Below, one piece after another: positions 45,512 through 55,165 of a stretch of 64,000 bases of DNA. The notes beneath the pieces were generated by a model. That model did no database searches. It was not told where the DNA came from and was given only the letters and a program-made list of their open reading frames with translations. This DNA is from Clostridiales bacterium (lineage in GTDB: Bacteria > Bacillota > Clostridia > Clostridiales > Oxobacteraceae), in NCBI GenBank assembly GCA_030016385.1, contig JASEJN010000004.1, positions 40,704 to 104,703 on the forward strand, in the 5' to 3' direction. Numbering within the stretch: position 1 is the first letter of the stretch; the number at the start of each line of letters is the position of its first letter. The position numbers and the translations under genes were made by a program.

Positions 45512-47662
45512 ATGGATTTACAGAGGAATACTGTAGGCTCAAAACAGATTTTTAAAAATTTCAACTGGTTTATGAAAAATAGAAGATTCCAGCAGGTAAC
45601 TATAGGAATCGCGATATTTATCATAATCTATGCATTGATTGCGACAAGTTTGACCCCTCAAAAATATAATCTGCATCCAAATGAGTATGCAACTGAAGAT
45701 ATTATTTCTCCAAAAGACGTAATAAACGAAGTCGCTACGAATAAAAAAATAGAACAAGCCATAGCGGATGTAGGAGAGATATATACGCCTGATAGAAATA
45801 TTCAAAAACAGGCAATAGATAAGGCCAATAGCTTTTTTAACAAGGTACTTGAGGTACAGGCCATGCAGATTAGTCCGGATGAGAAAAATAAAGATGAAAT
45901 AAGGGTTAATAAATTAAGCAGCGAATCGCCCATAAAATTGGCAAAGGATGATTATATTACAGCCGTACAGGCGAGCAAGGATGATATCAATTCTTTAAGG
46001 ACCAGGGTTATAGAGTATCTCAATGCGGCATTTGAAAAAAATATAAACGATAATGAGAATGACCTTAAGGAAAAGAAACAGGATTATTCATATGCCATGT
46101 CCAATCTTGTTTTGCGGAAGGATTTGAAGGATCTCGGAACTAATATAGGATTTATGCTGATCAAGCCTAATATGGTTCTCGATATAAATGCGACCCAGGA
46201 CAAACAGAACGAAGCAAAAGAAAAAGCTAAACAAAGTCCGGTTATGGTAAAAAAATATCAAAAAATAGTCGGAAAAGGCGAGCTTGTAACGGAAGAGCAA
46301 ATATCCATACTGAAGAGCCTTGGGCTTTTGGAGGAGCAGAGCAAAATAGACTTTTCACTTTATATAGGCGTAGGCATATTGGTTGCACTTCTTGAAATGC
46401 TTGTGATAGTCTATATAAACAGGTTTGCTCATGAAATACTGAACAGCCCCGGAAAGCTGATTCTCATATGCTCCATTGTCGTAATAGAATTGCTTATTGC
46501 TAAATTTGCATATTCAAAATCGATTTCGGGATTTCTAATACCTACCGCTTTTGCGACGATGACTATATCTATTTTGATGAAACATCGTTTTGCATTGGTT
46601 TTAAATATCGCCTTATCCACTTTTATCACTCTTATGACGGGTTACAATATAGATGTGTTTATCGTAGGGCTGATAGGTGGCAGCGCGGGAGCCATTATCG
46701 CATCCAAAATGCATCAGAGAAATGATATTTTAATCGCCGGAGTAATCATAAGCGGAATAAATACCCTTGCGATATTTGCTACAAGTTTAATCAACAGTAC
46801 CATGACGAAAGTGGTATTGCTGCAAAGCCTTCTCGGTTTGGTGAATGGAGGCCTCGCTACAATATTTACCATAGGATTGCTTCCATTTTGTGAAACTATT
46901 TTCGATATAGTAACACCGATGAGGCTTTTAGAGCTTTCAAACCCCAATCAACCATTGTTAAAGAAGCTTTTATTCGAAGCACCGGGTACCTATCATCATA
47001 GCGTGCTTGTGGGGAACTTGGCGGAGGCTGCAGCCGATGCCATTGGTGGAAATTCACTCCTCGCAAGAGTGGGGTCGTATTATCATGACATAGGTAAGAT
47101 CAAAAGGCCTTATTTTTTCAAAGAGAATCAGCTTACAAACGAAAATCCACATGATAAGATTACTCCAAGTTTAAGTACTCTTATAATAACAAGCCATATT
47201 AAAGACGGAGTTGAAATGGCTAAAAAAAGCAAGCTCCCTTCTCAGATAATAGATATAATAAAGCAGCATCACGGTACGACGCTGGTAAAATATTTTTATG
47301 TAAAAGCTGTAAACGGCGGAGATATACATGAAGAAATAGATAAAGAGCAATTCAGGTATGAAGGGCCAAAGCCTCAGACGAGGGAGGCAGCCATTGTTAT
47401 GTTTGCTGATTCAGTAGAAGCCGCGGTGAGGTCCATCCAATCGCCCACGAAAATGAATATCGAAGAGATGGTAAGAAAAATAGTAAACGAAAAATTGGAA
47501 GACGGCCAGCTTGAGGAATGCGATATCACCATAAAGGATATAAATAAAATAATCAAGGCCTTCTTAAATGTATTAAACGGGATATATCACGACAGAGTGG
47601 AGTATCCGAGTATTACCGCGGAAGAAAAGGATGATGATTTGTTTGACTCTTTTAATAGATGA
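45512..47662 (+). CDS. pgpH: Cyclic-di-AMP phosphodiesterase PgpH (7TM-HD)
   Basis: 716 residues. One N-terminal helix, a large extracellular 7TMR-HDED domain (~55-285), seven membrane helices (~290-480) and a cytoplasmic HD domain with TYHHSVLVGNLAEAA, YYHDIGKIKRPYFF and KQHHGTT. PgpH cleaves c-di-AMP to pApA. It is coupled to ybeY, whose frame begins within its 3' end. Confidence 0.95.
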   Translation: MDLQRNTVGSKQIFKNFNWFMKNRRFQQVTIGIAIFIIIYALIATSLTPQKYNLHPNEYATEDIISPKDVINEVATNKKIEQAIADVGEIYTPDRNIQKQAIDKANSFFNKVLEVQAMQISPDEKNKDEIRVNKLSSESPIKLAKDDYITAVQASKDDINSLRTRVIEYLNAAFEKNINDNENDLKEKKQDYSYAMSNLVLRKDLKDLGTNIGFMLIKPNMVLDINATQDKQNEAKEKAKQSPVMVKKYQKIVGKGELVTEEQISILKSLGLLEEQSKIDFSLYIGVGILVALLEMLVIVYINRFAHEILNSPGKLILICSIVVIELLIAKFAYSKSISGFLIPTAFATMTISILMKHRFALVLNIALSTFITLMTGYNIDVFIVGLIGGSAGAIIASKMHQRNDILIAGVIISGINTLAIFATSLINSTMTKVVLLQSLLGLVNGGLATIFTIGLLPFCETIFDIVTPMRLLELSNPNQPLLKKLLFEAPGTYHHSVLVGNLAEAAADAIGGNSLLARVGSYYHDIGKIKRPYFFKENQLTNENPHDKITPSLSTLIITSHIKDGVEMAKKSKLPSQIIDIIKQHHGTTLVKYFYVKAVNGGDIHEEIDKEQFRYEGPKPQTREAAIVMFADSVEAAVRSIQSPTKMNIEEMVRKIVNEKLEDGQLEECDITIKDINKIIKAFLNVLNGIYHDRVEYPSITAEEKDDDLFDSFNR

Positions 47663-48125
47663 CAGGCAAAAGAAATTTAAAACAGATGAATTAGAAGGGC
47701 TAGTCAAAATAGCTGTAGAAAACACTATAAAGCATGAAGGAATGAAAAAAAAATGTGAAGTCAGTATTATTTTTATAGATAATGAAGAAATTAAAAGGAT
47801 AAATAAAAACTTCAGGGGAATTGATAAAATTACAGATGTATTATCTTTTCCTCAAATAGAGTATAAAAATAATCTCATGGGTTCCGATATAGATAATATG
47901 GATCTCAATACCGGCGAACTTGTTTTAGGGGATATAGCCATATCACTTGACAGGGCATATGAACAATCCATAGAATACGGCCATTCATTCGAGAGGGAAG
48001 TCGCATACTTAACGGTTCATGGGATGCTTCATCTTCTGGGGTTTGACCATGAAACCGAAAGCGAAAGAAGGATCATGAGGAAAGAAGAAGAGGATATTCT
48101 TGCAGGCATTGGCCTTACAAGATAA
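47631..48125 (+). CDS. ybeY: Endoribonuclease YbeY
   Basis: Up to 164 residues. Zinc motif HGMLHLLGFDHETE near the C-terminus is the family signature. It matures the 16S rRNA 3' end and helps ribosome quality control. The start is ambiguous: ATG 47631 or 47634, or TTG 47643 which gives LTLLIDDRQ like other YbeY proteins. All overlap the pgpH end (stop 47662). Confidence 0.94.
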   Translation: MMICLTLLIDDRQKKFKTDELEGLVKIAVENTIKHEGMKKKCEVSIIFIDNEEIKRINKNFRGIDKITDVLSFPQIEYKNNLMGSDIDNMDLNTGELVLGDIAISLDRAYEQSIEYGHSFEREVAYLTVHGMLHLLGFDHETESERRIMRKEEEDILAGIGLTR

Positions 48126-48138
48126 ATTGGAGAAAACC

Positions 48139-48834
48139 ATGAAGGCTAAGAGGATCACTGATAGTTTTAATTATGCAATACAGGGAATAATCTATACGCT
48201 GCGAACGCAGAGAAATATGAGAATCCATTTTGCAATTGCTGCTGCTGTATTATGCATCAGTCTTTTTTTTGATTTGTCTAAAATGGAGCTTTTAATACTT
48301 TTTATTTCTATTACTTTTGTAATAGTCATGGAATTGATAAATACGGCAATAGAAGCTACGATAGATATATTTGTAAATTATTATCATCCTTTAGCGAAGA
48401 TAGCTAAAAATGTCGCAGCAGGTGCTGTGCTGGTGTCCGCATTAAATGCGATTCTGGTAGGTTACCTTTTGTTTTTTGATAGGCTAATGCCTGTGACGCA
48501 GATTGTTATATATAAAGTTAAAAATTCACCTCCCCATACGATATTTATATGCCTTGCAATCGTGATGATTGCTGTTATAAGCTTGAAAGCATATTTCGGA
48601 GAAGGAACGCCTCTGCGCGGCGGAATGCCGAGCGGCCACAGCGCCATCGCATTTTCTATCGCAACGATGATTTCACTTCTTACAAAGGATTTGTTGATTG
48701 CAACTCTTGCTTTTTTTATGGCGTTTCTTGTCGCACAAACAAGGATCGAATCTAAAATCCACTCGGTACTTCAGACTGTAATAGGCGGCATCCTAGGTAT
48801 TACTGTAACGATATTGATATTTGTCGTCTTTTAA
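48139..48834 (+). CDS. Undecaprenol/diacylglycerol kinase fused to PAP2 phosphatase
   Basis: 231 residues. Residues ~1-118 are a DgkA-type lipid kinase (three helices, MELINTAIEATID catalytic motif). Residues ~120-231 are a PAP2-type domain with PSGH (GGMPSGHSAIAF) and a late TRIESKIHSVLQ in place of the usual SR...H...D; the final Asp is missing. The pair could interconvert undecaprenol and its phosphate. ATG 48139 has TTGGAGA upstream; an earlier TTG frame overlaps ybeY. Confidence 0.9.
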   Translation: MKAKRITDSFNYAIQGIIYTLRTQRNMRIHFAIAAAVLCISLFFDLSKMELLILFISITFVIVMELINTAIEATIDIFVNYYHPLAKIAKNVAAGAVLVSALNAILVGYLLFFDRLMPVTQIVIYKVKNSPPHTIFICLAIVMIAVISLKAYFGEGTPLRGGMPSGHSAIAFSIATMISLLTKDLLIATLAFFMAFLVAQTRIESKIHSVLQTVIGGILGITVTILIFVVF

Positions 48835-48845
48835 AGAGAAAGCAA

Positions 48846-48920
48846 GACCTTTTAAAACTTGAATCTGGCGAATTAGTGTTTAAAATCGAAATAATATATG
48901 TACACCTTTACGGTTCGAAG
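48846..48920. repeat. Decayed right half of the 248-bp repeat
   Basis: AAAACTTGAATCTGGCGAAT is well kept; the outer part (ACGGTTCGAAG) has drifted. It lies between the kinase-phosphatase gene and cdd. Confidence 0.7.
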
Positions 48921-49026
48921 TTCTTTACATATTTTATGGCAATTGATATAATTTAGTTGACAGAATTCGGTAAGGAAAGCTGGTTATGTTTTTGCTTGAG
49001 AATCAAGAGTTATTGCAGGTGGTTAA

Positions 49027-49419
49027 ATGGATATAAGACAACTGATTGAATCTTCGATGAAAGCCAAGGAAAATGCATATGCACCGTATTCCAAATTCAG
49101 AGTTGGAGCGGCCCTGCTTGCAAAAGACGGCAGGATTTATACAGGTTGCAATATTGAAAATGCATCATATGGTGTTACCAATTGCGCCGAAAGGACTGCA
49201 ATATTCAAAGCTGTTTCCGAAGGGGTAAAAGATTTTATTTCTATCGCTATTAATAGCGATAGCGATATGTTTGTGCTGCCCTGTGGTGTCTGCAGGCAGG
49301 TAATGGCTGAATTTTCATATGATATGAAAGTATATATATCCAATAGATACGGAGAATATAAAGAGTATAGTTTAAAGGATCTGTTTCCAGTACCGTTTAC
49401 GAAAAACGATTTAGAATAA
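49027..49419 (+). CDS. cdd: Cytidine deaminase
   Basis: 130 residues. Zinc and catalytic motifs NCAERTAIF (Cys, Glu) and PCGVCRQVM are intact, with FRVGAALLAKDGRIYTGCN. It deaminates cytidine and deoxycytidine in pyrimidine salvage. era begins just after its stop, the common cdd-era pair. Confidence 0.97.
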   Translation: MDIRQLIESSMKAKENAYAPYSKFRVGAALLAKDGRIYTGCNIENASYGVTNCAERTAIFKAVSEGVKDFISIAINSDSDMFVLPCGVCRQVMAEFSYDMKVYISNRYGEYKEYSLKDLFPVPFTKNDLE

Positions 49420-49433
49420 TGGAGGAGAATTTC

Positions 49434-50336
49434 TTGACAGAAATATTTAAATCAGGGTTTGTAACAATCGCAGGAAGGCCCAATGTAGGTAAATCGACAC
49501 TTATGAACCGTTTCCTAGGAGAAAAGGTTTCAATTGTGTCAAATAAACCTCAAACTACGAGGAACAATTTACAAACGGTTTTGACCGAGAAGAATTATCA
49601 GATAGTTTTTATCGATACGCCCGGTATTCACAGGCCGAGGCACAGGCTTGGCGAGTATATGGTAAAAGCAGCTCAGAATACTTTTAATGACGCTGATATA
49701 ATACTGTTTATGATCACGCCTTCAAAGGAAATCAATGCGGCAGATAGTAAAATAATCGAGCATTTCAGAGATGAAAATGCATCTGTAATACTCACTATCA
49801 ACAAAGTCGATGAGTATACAAAAGAGGAACTTGCAAAAACGATAGATATATATAAATCATTATATGATTTTAAGGAAATAGTTCCGATATCTGCGCTTAA
49901 GGGCATAAATACCGATACCCTTCTTAAAATTTTAGTGGAGAATTTGCCGGAGGGTCCTAAGTATTTTCCCGATGATGTATTGACCAATCAAAATAAAAGA
50001 TTTTTAGTATCGGAGATAATAAGGGAAAAGGCACTTCAATTTTTAAGGGAAGAAGTTCCCCATGGTATAGCTGTTGAAGTGGAACATATGAAGAGGGAAG
50101 AGAAGAAAAACTTAATCGATATCAGTGCGGTGATATACTGTGAAAAGGAATCGCACAAAAGCATCATAATAGGTAAAGACGGACGGATGCTAAAAAACAT
50201 AGGCATTAAGGCAAGGGCCGATATAGAAAAAATTCTTGATTCTAAAGTATACCTGAATCTATGGGTCAAAGTAAACAAAGACTGGAGAGACGATCCATCA
50301 TCTTTGAAAAGACTTGGCTACAGTTTGAAAGCGTAA
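49434..50336 (+). CDS. era: GTPase Era
   Basis: 300 residues. G1 GRPNVGKSTLMN, switch QTTRNN, G3 DTPGIHRPRHRLG and G4 NKVD, then a KH domain (SIIIGKDGRMLKNIGIKAR) that binds the 16S rRNA 3' end during 30S assembly. TTG 49434 is preferred: TGGAGGAGA at 49420-49428 is its SD, while the ATG at 49419 lies inside that SD. Confidence 0.96.
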   Translation: MTEIFKSGFVTIAGRPNVGKSTLMNRFLGEKVSIVSNKPQTTRNNLQTVLTEKNYQIVFIDTPGIHRPRHRLGEYMVKAAQNTFNDADIILFMITPSKEINAADSKIIEHFRDENASVILTINKVDEYTKEELAKTIDIYKSLYDFKEIVPISALKGINTDTLLKILVENLPEGPKYFPDDVLTNQNKRFLVSEIIREKALQFLREEVPHGIAVEVEHMKREEKKNLIDISAVIYCEKESHKSIIIGKDGRMLKNIGIKARADIEKILDSKVYLNLWVKVNKDWRDDPSSLKRLGYSLKA

Positions 50337-50395
50337 AACTCTTCCATGTATAATCTAAATCAGCATGGAAAATATAAATTTGTAGATAAATATAT

Positions 50396-50471
50396 CTTCA
50401 ATTCGTAATTTGAAATTTAGTATGGATGAAACTTATATTTTATGAATGACGAATGGAAGTGAATATATTCA
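50396..50471. repeat. Decayed left half of the 248-bp repeat
   Basis: Begins CTTCAATTCGTAATTTGAA, then drifts (GAATGACGAATGGAAGTG). A small hairpin TTCCATG/CATGGAA (50342-50370) after era lies just before it. Confidence 0.65.
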
Positions 50472-50526
50472 AATCCTTAAAGGGGAGTAAGTATTTTAAT
50501 AATAATTGCTCATAAGGGGGAGTTAC

Positions 50527-50673
50527 ATGCTGGATAAGGTGGTGTGGAAGTTTTTTGAAAAGACAGGTAATATAGATATTTATCTTATGTATAACGATAT
50601 TAAAAATACCAATCAGTTAAAAACTGCTGAAAAAAATAATAAAGATGAAGCTGATTCAAAAAATATAAAATGA
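50527..50673 (+). CDS. yqzL: YqzL-like small protein
   Basis: 48 residues: MLDKVVWKFFEKTGNIDIYL is the conserved half (W-K-x-F-x-x-T-G-N-I-x-x-Y-L), followed by a variable polar tail. Unknown role. Its place between era and recO and the SD AAGGGGGA match Bacillus yqzL. Confidence 0.85.
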   Translation: MLDKVVWKFFEKTGNIDIYLMYNDIKNTNQLKTAEKNNKDEADSKNIK

Positions 50674-50695
50674 TATTCTTAAAGGGGCGGTAAAG

Positions 50696-51451
50696 ATGCC
50701 ACTTGTTAAAGCCCAGGGCATTGTAATGAAGCAGATAAATTTGGGTGAAGCGGATAAAATTATCACCCTTTTTACAGACAGAATCGGAAAAATTCAAGCA
50801 GTTGCCCATGGGGCAAGGAAACCTAAAAGCAAGTTTTTAGCGTCAACACAGCTTTTTTCATATGGTGAATACGTAATGTATAAGGGTAGAAGCCTTTACA
50901 CCATAAATCAAGCGGACGTAAAGGAGTCGTTTCAGAATCTCTTAGGGGATTTATATACTCTTACCTATTGCTCATATATACTTGAACTTTCCGATGTGCT
51001 TACTCAAAATGACGAGAGGAATACCGATTTATTTGCTTTGATTTTAAAGACATTTTATTTAATGTCGGAGGGCAGAATTGATCGTGATATTCTGACTATG
51101 GCATTTGAGATAAAGTCTATGTCTATATCAGGTTATATGCCTGGATTGTACAGGTGCATGATATGCGATACCGACAATAAGCTCACTGCATTTTTAAGCC
51201 AGGCCGGCGGATTGGTATGTGAAAAATGCGCGGATACGAGCAGTAACAGCATAAGAATTGACCGCTCTACGATAAATATCATGAGATATATTTTAAAGAC
51301 GCCGCTGGAAAAGTTGAATACCATAAGGATTTCAATTGAAAACAAAAATGAAATCAAAAAAGTCATGAAAGATTATATAAAATATTATCTGGAAAGGGAA
51401 TTTAAAAGCTTAGACTTTTTAAACGATATAAAAAGTGTGGAAAACCTATAG
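50696..51451 (+). CDS. recO: DNA repair protein RecO
   Basis: 251 residues. N-terminal OB fold (KAQGIVMKQINLGEADKIIT, then GKIQAVAHGARKPKSKF) and a C-terminal helical part with a zinc finger CMIC...CEKC. RecO loads RecA with RecR at gaps. The glyQS genes usually found next are absent. Confidence 0.95.
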   Translation: MPLVKAQGIVMKQINLGEADKIITLFTDRIGKIQAVAHGARKPKSKFLASTQLFSYGEYVMYKGRSLYTINQADVKESFQNLLGDLYTLTYCSYILELSDVLTQNDERNTDLFALILKTFYLMSEGRIDRDILTMAFEIKSMSISGYMPGLYRCMICDTDNKLTAFLSQAGGLVCEKCADTSSNSIRIDRSTINIMRYILKTPLEKLNTIRISIENKNEIKKVMKDYIKYYLEREFKSLDFLNDIKSVENL

Positions 51452-51484
51452 GTCTGTGTTAAAAAAATTATAGAGGTGATTTTT

Positions 51485-51943
51485 GTGGATATTGAGTTGG
51501 AAAAGGTCGATATTGTAAGAGAGAGAACGAAGGTAAACTACGAAGATGCAAAAGAAGCTCTTTTAAAAGCAAACGGCAATGTTTTGGATGCGATTATTTA
51601 TATTGAAAAGAATCAGAAAAGCTTTGCCGATTCGGTCGGAGATGTAGGCAACGAATTCGCCGAAGCGATAAAGAATATAATAAAGAAGGGAAATGTAACC
51701 AGGATCAAGATAAAAAAGGATGGCAAAGTTATTTTGAATATACCTGTCGGCGCGGGAATTGTCGGTGGGGCCATAGGCATATATTATATGCCTGCTGTTG
51801 TTGCAATAGGTGCTCTTGCAGCAGTATTTACCAAAATTGAAGTCGAGATCGAAAGGCCGGATGGCAAGGTTGAAGTAGTTAAAGATATAATGAAGAATGC
51901 CGGTAAAGAGAAAACTTCTAAAGAGCATAATGACGAAGCATAA
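51485..51943 (+). CDS. DUF4342-like protein with UBA-type N-terminus
   Basis: 152 residues. The first ~45 residues (LEKVDIVRERTKVNYEDAK, then EALLKANGNVLDAIIYIE) form a UBA-like three-helix module as in EF-Ts. A positively charged stretch and a hydrophobic hairpin follow (~95-120, GAGIVGGAIGIYYMPAVVAI), then an acidic end. Role unknown. GTG 51485 fits AGAGGTGA; the GTG at 51476 lies in that SD. Confidence 0.8.
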   Translation: MDIELEKVDIVRERTKVNYEDAKEALLKANGNVLDAIIYIEKNQKSFADSVGDVGNEFAEAIKNIIKKGNVTRIKIKKDGKVILNIPVGAGIVGGAIGIYYMPAVVAIGALAAVFTKIEVEIERPDGKVEVVKDIMKNAGKEKTSKEHNDEA

Positions 51944-51966
51944 ATTTAATTAGAATAGAAATATTT

Positions 51967-52001
51967 AATAAATTCCGCTGCTTTCGGAGTTTATTTTTTT
52001 T
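51967..52001 (+). terminator. Terminator after the DUF4342-like gene
   Basis: AATAAATTCCG (51967-51977) pairs with CGGAGTTTATT (51985-51995) with one G-U, then a T-run. Confidence 0.85.
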
Positions 52002-52223
52002 ATCCGTGGCAAAAATTTAATATGGTTATATTTAAACTAAATAATTATCATTTTTAAAATATCACGGGTACATGTTTTGGATATGAAGAATATTATGGAA
52101 GGAGATTTTATGTTTTGCCATACGAGTAATTAAAACTGTGTCGCTTTATACATCCATTTGGGCATTATTTGAAGTTTGTGCTAAGTTATTTAGGCAGATA
52201 TGTCGAATATTTTTAAAAAGATA

Positions 52224-52306
52224 TTTACTAAAAATGACTATATATATATAATAATAGTTGTGTTTGTATTTTAAATATCATAGTGATATTTAAAATACAA
52301 ACACAA
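52224..52306 (+). promoter_or_regulatory. ppdK promoter and a 23-bp perfect palindrome at the transcript start
   Basis: TTTACT (52224-52229), 17-base spacer, TATAAT (52247-52252). At the expected start site begins a flawless inverted repeat: 23 bases at 52258-52280 (TTGTGTTTGTATTTTAAATA...) complement 52284-52306 around TAG. It is an operator or a very stable 5' hairpin. The rest of the gap (52002-52223 and 52307-52402) shows no gene; a seven-codon frame with an SD at 52111 is not convincing. Confidence 0.7.
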
Positions 52307-52402
52307 TTTGGCCGCTTTTTGATTTATGAAAGGACACTTTTTTTCTTACATATTAAATTGAAAGTGTTTAACACAAAATAACAGTTTAGGGGGCATTTAA
52401 AC

Positions 52403-55036
52403 ATGGATAAGAAAAAATACGTATACCTTTTTAGTGAAGGTAATGCACAAATGCGTAATCTTTTGGGCGGAAAAGGTGCAAACTTAGCAGAGATGACGGT
52501 AATAGGGCTTCCCGTACCTAAGGGATTTACCATTTCTACGGAAGCTTGTATAAGTTACTATGAAGACGGGGAAGTTATCAACGATGATATATTAACCCAA
52601 ATCGAAGATCATCTTAAAAATCTTGAAGCTCTTACTAAAAAGAAACTGGGAGACGCAAAAAATCCATTGCTTGTTTCGGTGCGTTCAGGTGCAAGAGTTT
52701 CCATGCCAGGTATGATGGATACAATATTAAACTTGGGTTTGAACGACGAAACTGTATTAGGCCTTGCGGCTCTTACACAAAATGAAAGATTTGCATATGA
52801 CAGTTACAGGCGTTTTGTGCAGATGTTCAGCGACGTTGTCATGCAGATCGAAAAGCCTAAGTTTGAAGCTATTTTAGATGAGGTAAAGGCGGAAAATGGT
52901 GCAAAATACGATACTGATCTAAATGCTGATAATTTAAAAGAAGTTTTAAAAAGATTTAAAGAATTATACAAGAAGGAAAAAGGTGTTGACTTCCCGCAGG
53001 ATCCAAAAGTTCAGTTAATAGAAGCTGTCAAAGCTGTTTTTAGATCATGGAACAACCCAAGGGCCATTACTTATAGAAGGCTGAATGATATCCCGGGAGA
53101 TTGGGGTACAGCCGTTAACGTACAGCAGATGGTATTTGGCAATATGGGGAATACATCGGGAACAGGTGTTGCATTCACAAGAAATCCTGCAACAGGTGAA
53201 AAAGCTATTTTTGGTGAATATCTTGTCAATGCTCAAGGTGAAGATGTTGTTGCCGGCATAAGAACTCCTCAGCCGATCACCAAGATGAAAGATGATCTTC
53301 CGGAGGCTTATACTGAGTTCATGAGGATTGCCCAACTCCTTGAAAATCATTACAAGGATATGCAGGATATGGAATTTACGGTTGAACAGGGGAAGTTGTT
53401 CTTCCTGCAGACGAGAAACGGGAAAAGGACTGCCCAGGCTGCTTTAAAGATCGCTGTTGATCTTGTAAAGGAAGGACTTATAACAAAAGAAGAAGCAATA
53501 TTGAAAGTTGAACCTAAGCAACTGGATCAGGTACTTCATCCTACTTTTGATACTACAGAGTTAAAAAATACAAAACCGATTGCCAAAGGACTTCCGGCAT
53601 CTCCAGGAGCTGCGAGTGGTAAGATTGCATTTACCGCTGAGGAAGCAAAGAGCCGCCATAAATCAGGTGAGAAGGTCGTACTTGTAAGGCTTGAAACATC
53701 TCCAGAAGACATAGACGGAATGGTTGCTGCAGAAGGTATATTGACTGTAAGAGGTGGTATGACATCCCATGCTGCTGTTGTAGCGAGAGGAATGGGAAAA
53801 TGCTGCGTAGCCGGATGCGGACAGATCAATGTAGATGAAGAAGCAAAGAAACTTACTGTTGGAGGAAAAACATACGGGAAAAACGATTATATTTCCTTAG
53901 ATGGGTCGACAGGTTATGTATATGATCATGCTATAAAGACTGTAAGACCTCAAATAACAGGATATTTTGCAACATTTATGTCATGGGTTGATGAGATAAG
54001 AAAACTTAAGGTTAAAGCAAATGCTGATATCCCAAGGGATGCTAAAGTTGCCGTAGAGTTTGGAGCAGAAGGCATAGGACTTTGCAGGACAGAGCATATG
54101 TTTTTTGCTGAGGATAGGATACCTGCTGTAAGGGAAATGATAGTTGCAAAGACTGTAGAGCAAAGGAAAAAAGCTCTTGCAAAGATTCTTCCAATGCAAA
54201 GACAGGACTTTATCGGATTATATGAAGCTTTGGGCGATAAGGGTGTTACTATAAGATTCCTCGATCCGCCGCTGCATGAATTCGTGCCTCACGATGACGA
54301 AAGCATTAGGGAGCTGGCAGACCAGATGGGGATCAAATTTGAAGAATTAAAGGAAACTATTGCTGGTCTCCATGAGTTTAATCCTATGATGGGACATAGG
54401 GGCTGCAGGCTTTCAGTTACTTACCCGGAGATTGCTGAAATGCAGACAACTGCTATAATAGAAGCTGCTATATATGTGACAAAGAATAAGGGAATTAACA
54501 TCGTGCCGGAGATCATGATACCTCTCGTCGGTGAAGTTAAGGAACTAAAATATGTAAAAGATATTGTGACAAAGACTGCGGATGCATTGATCAAAAAATC
54601 AGGAATAAAAATGAAATATCTGGTTGGAACAATGATAGAGGTGCCAAGAGCTGCTCTTACTGCCGATGAAATAGCTAAGGAAGCCGAGTTCTTCTCTTTC
54701 GGAACGAATGATTTAACTCAGATGACATTTGGTTTTTCGAGGGATGATTCAGGCAAATTCCTTGAAAGCTATTATGAGAAAAAGATATTTGAAAGCGATC
54801 CGTTTGCAAAATTGGATCAGGTTGGAGTCGGCAAGCTTATTAAGATGGCTGTAGAACTTGGAAGGAAAACAAGGCCGGATATCAAGCTCGGTATATGCGG
54901 AGAACACGGCGGAGATCCATCATCTATTGAGTTCTGCCATAATGCAGGGCTGGATTATGTATCATGTTCACCGTACAGGGTGCCAATTGCAAGACTCGCA
55001 GCTGCACAGGCACAGGTAAAAAATCCGAGGCCGTAA
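52403..55036 (+). CDS. ppdK: Pyruvate, phosphate dikinase
   Basis: 877 residues. Interconverts pyruvate + ATP + Pi and PEP + AMP + PPi; many anaerobes use it in glycolysis. The N-terminal ATP-grasp part (GGKGANLAEM; RSGARVSMPGMMDT) is followed by the central phospho-His domain (GGMTSHAAVVARGMGKCCVAG, catalytic His) and the C-terminal PEP-binding barrel ending with GICGEHGGDPSSIEF. Ends ...AQAQVKNPRP. The regulatory kinase gene yqfL is not nearby. Confidence 0.98.
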   Translation: MDKKKYVYLFSEGNAQMRNLLGGKGANLAEMTVIGLPVPKGFTISTEACISYYEDGEVINDDILTQIEDHLKNLEALTKKKLGDAKNPLLVSVRSGARVSMPGMMDTILNLGLNDETVLGLAALTQNERFAYDSYRRFVQMFSDVVMQIEKPKFEAILDEVKAENGAKYDTDLNADNLKEVLKRFKELYKKEKGVDFPQDPKVQLIEAVKAVFRSWNNPRAITYRRLNDIPGDWGTAVNVQQMVFGNMGNTSGTGVAFTRNPATGEKAIFGEYLVNAQGEDVVAGIRTPQPITKMKDDLPEAYTEFMRIAQLLENHYKDMQDMEFTVEQGKLFFLQTRNGKRTAQAALKIAVDLVKEGLITKEEAILKVEPKQLDQVLHPTFDTTELKNTKPIAKGLPASPGAASGKIAFTAEEAKSRHKSGEKVVLVRLETSPEDIDGMVAAEGILTVRGGMTSHAAVVARGMGKCCVAGCGQINVDEEAKKLTVGGKTYGKNDYISLDGSTGYVYDHAIKTVRPQITGYFATFMSWVDEIRKLKVKANADIPRDAKVAVEFGAEGIGLCRTEHMFFAEDRIPAVREMIVAKTVEQRKKALAKILPMQRQDFIGLYEALGDKGVTIRFLDPPLHEFVPHDDESIRELADQMGIKFEELKETIAGLHEFNPMMGHRGCRLSVTYPEIAEMQTTAIIEAAIYVTKNKGINIVPEIMIPLVGEVKELKYVKDIVTKTADALIKKSGIKMKYLVGTMIEVPRAALTADEIAKEAEFFSFGTNDLTQMTFGFSRDDSGKFLESYYEKKIFESDPFAKLDQVGVGKLIKMAVELGRKTRPDIKLGICGEHGGDPSSIEFCHNAGLDYVSCSPYRVPIARLAAAQAQVKNPRP

Positions 55037-55165
55037 ATATTTGCAAGAATAACTTTCTAAAGCCTATACATCAAGGCTTAGAAGGTATAAATACAAAATA
55101 AAGTATGGGTATTGCTCCTTGGTGATTTAAGGACAGTACCCTATTTTATTAAGGAGAATGGCAAA

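Noticed and set aside
52111..52134. Seven-codon leader frame (MFCHTSN) before ppdK
   Set aside because: It lies upstream of the predicted ppdK promoter and has no link to the palindrome; short frames with an SD arise by chance in AT-rich gaps.
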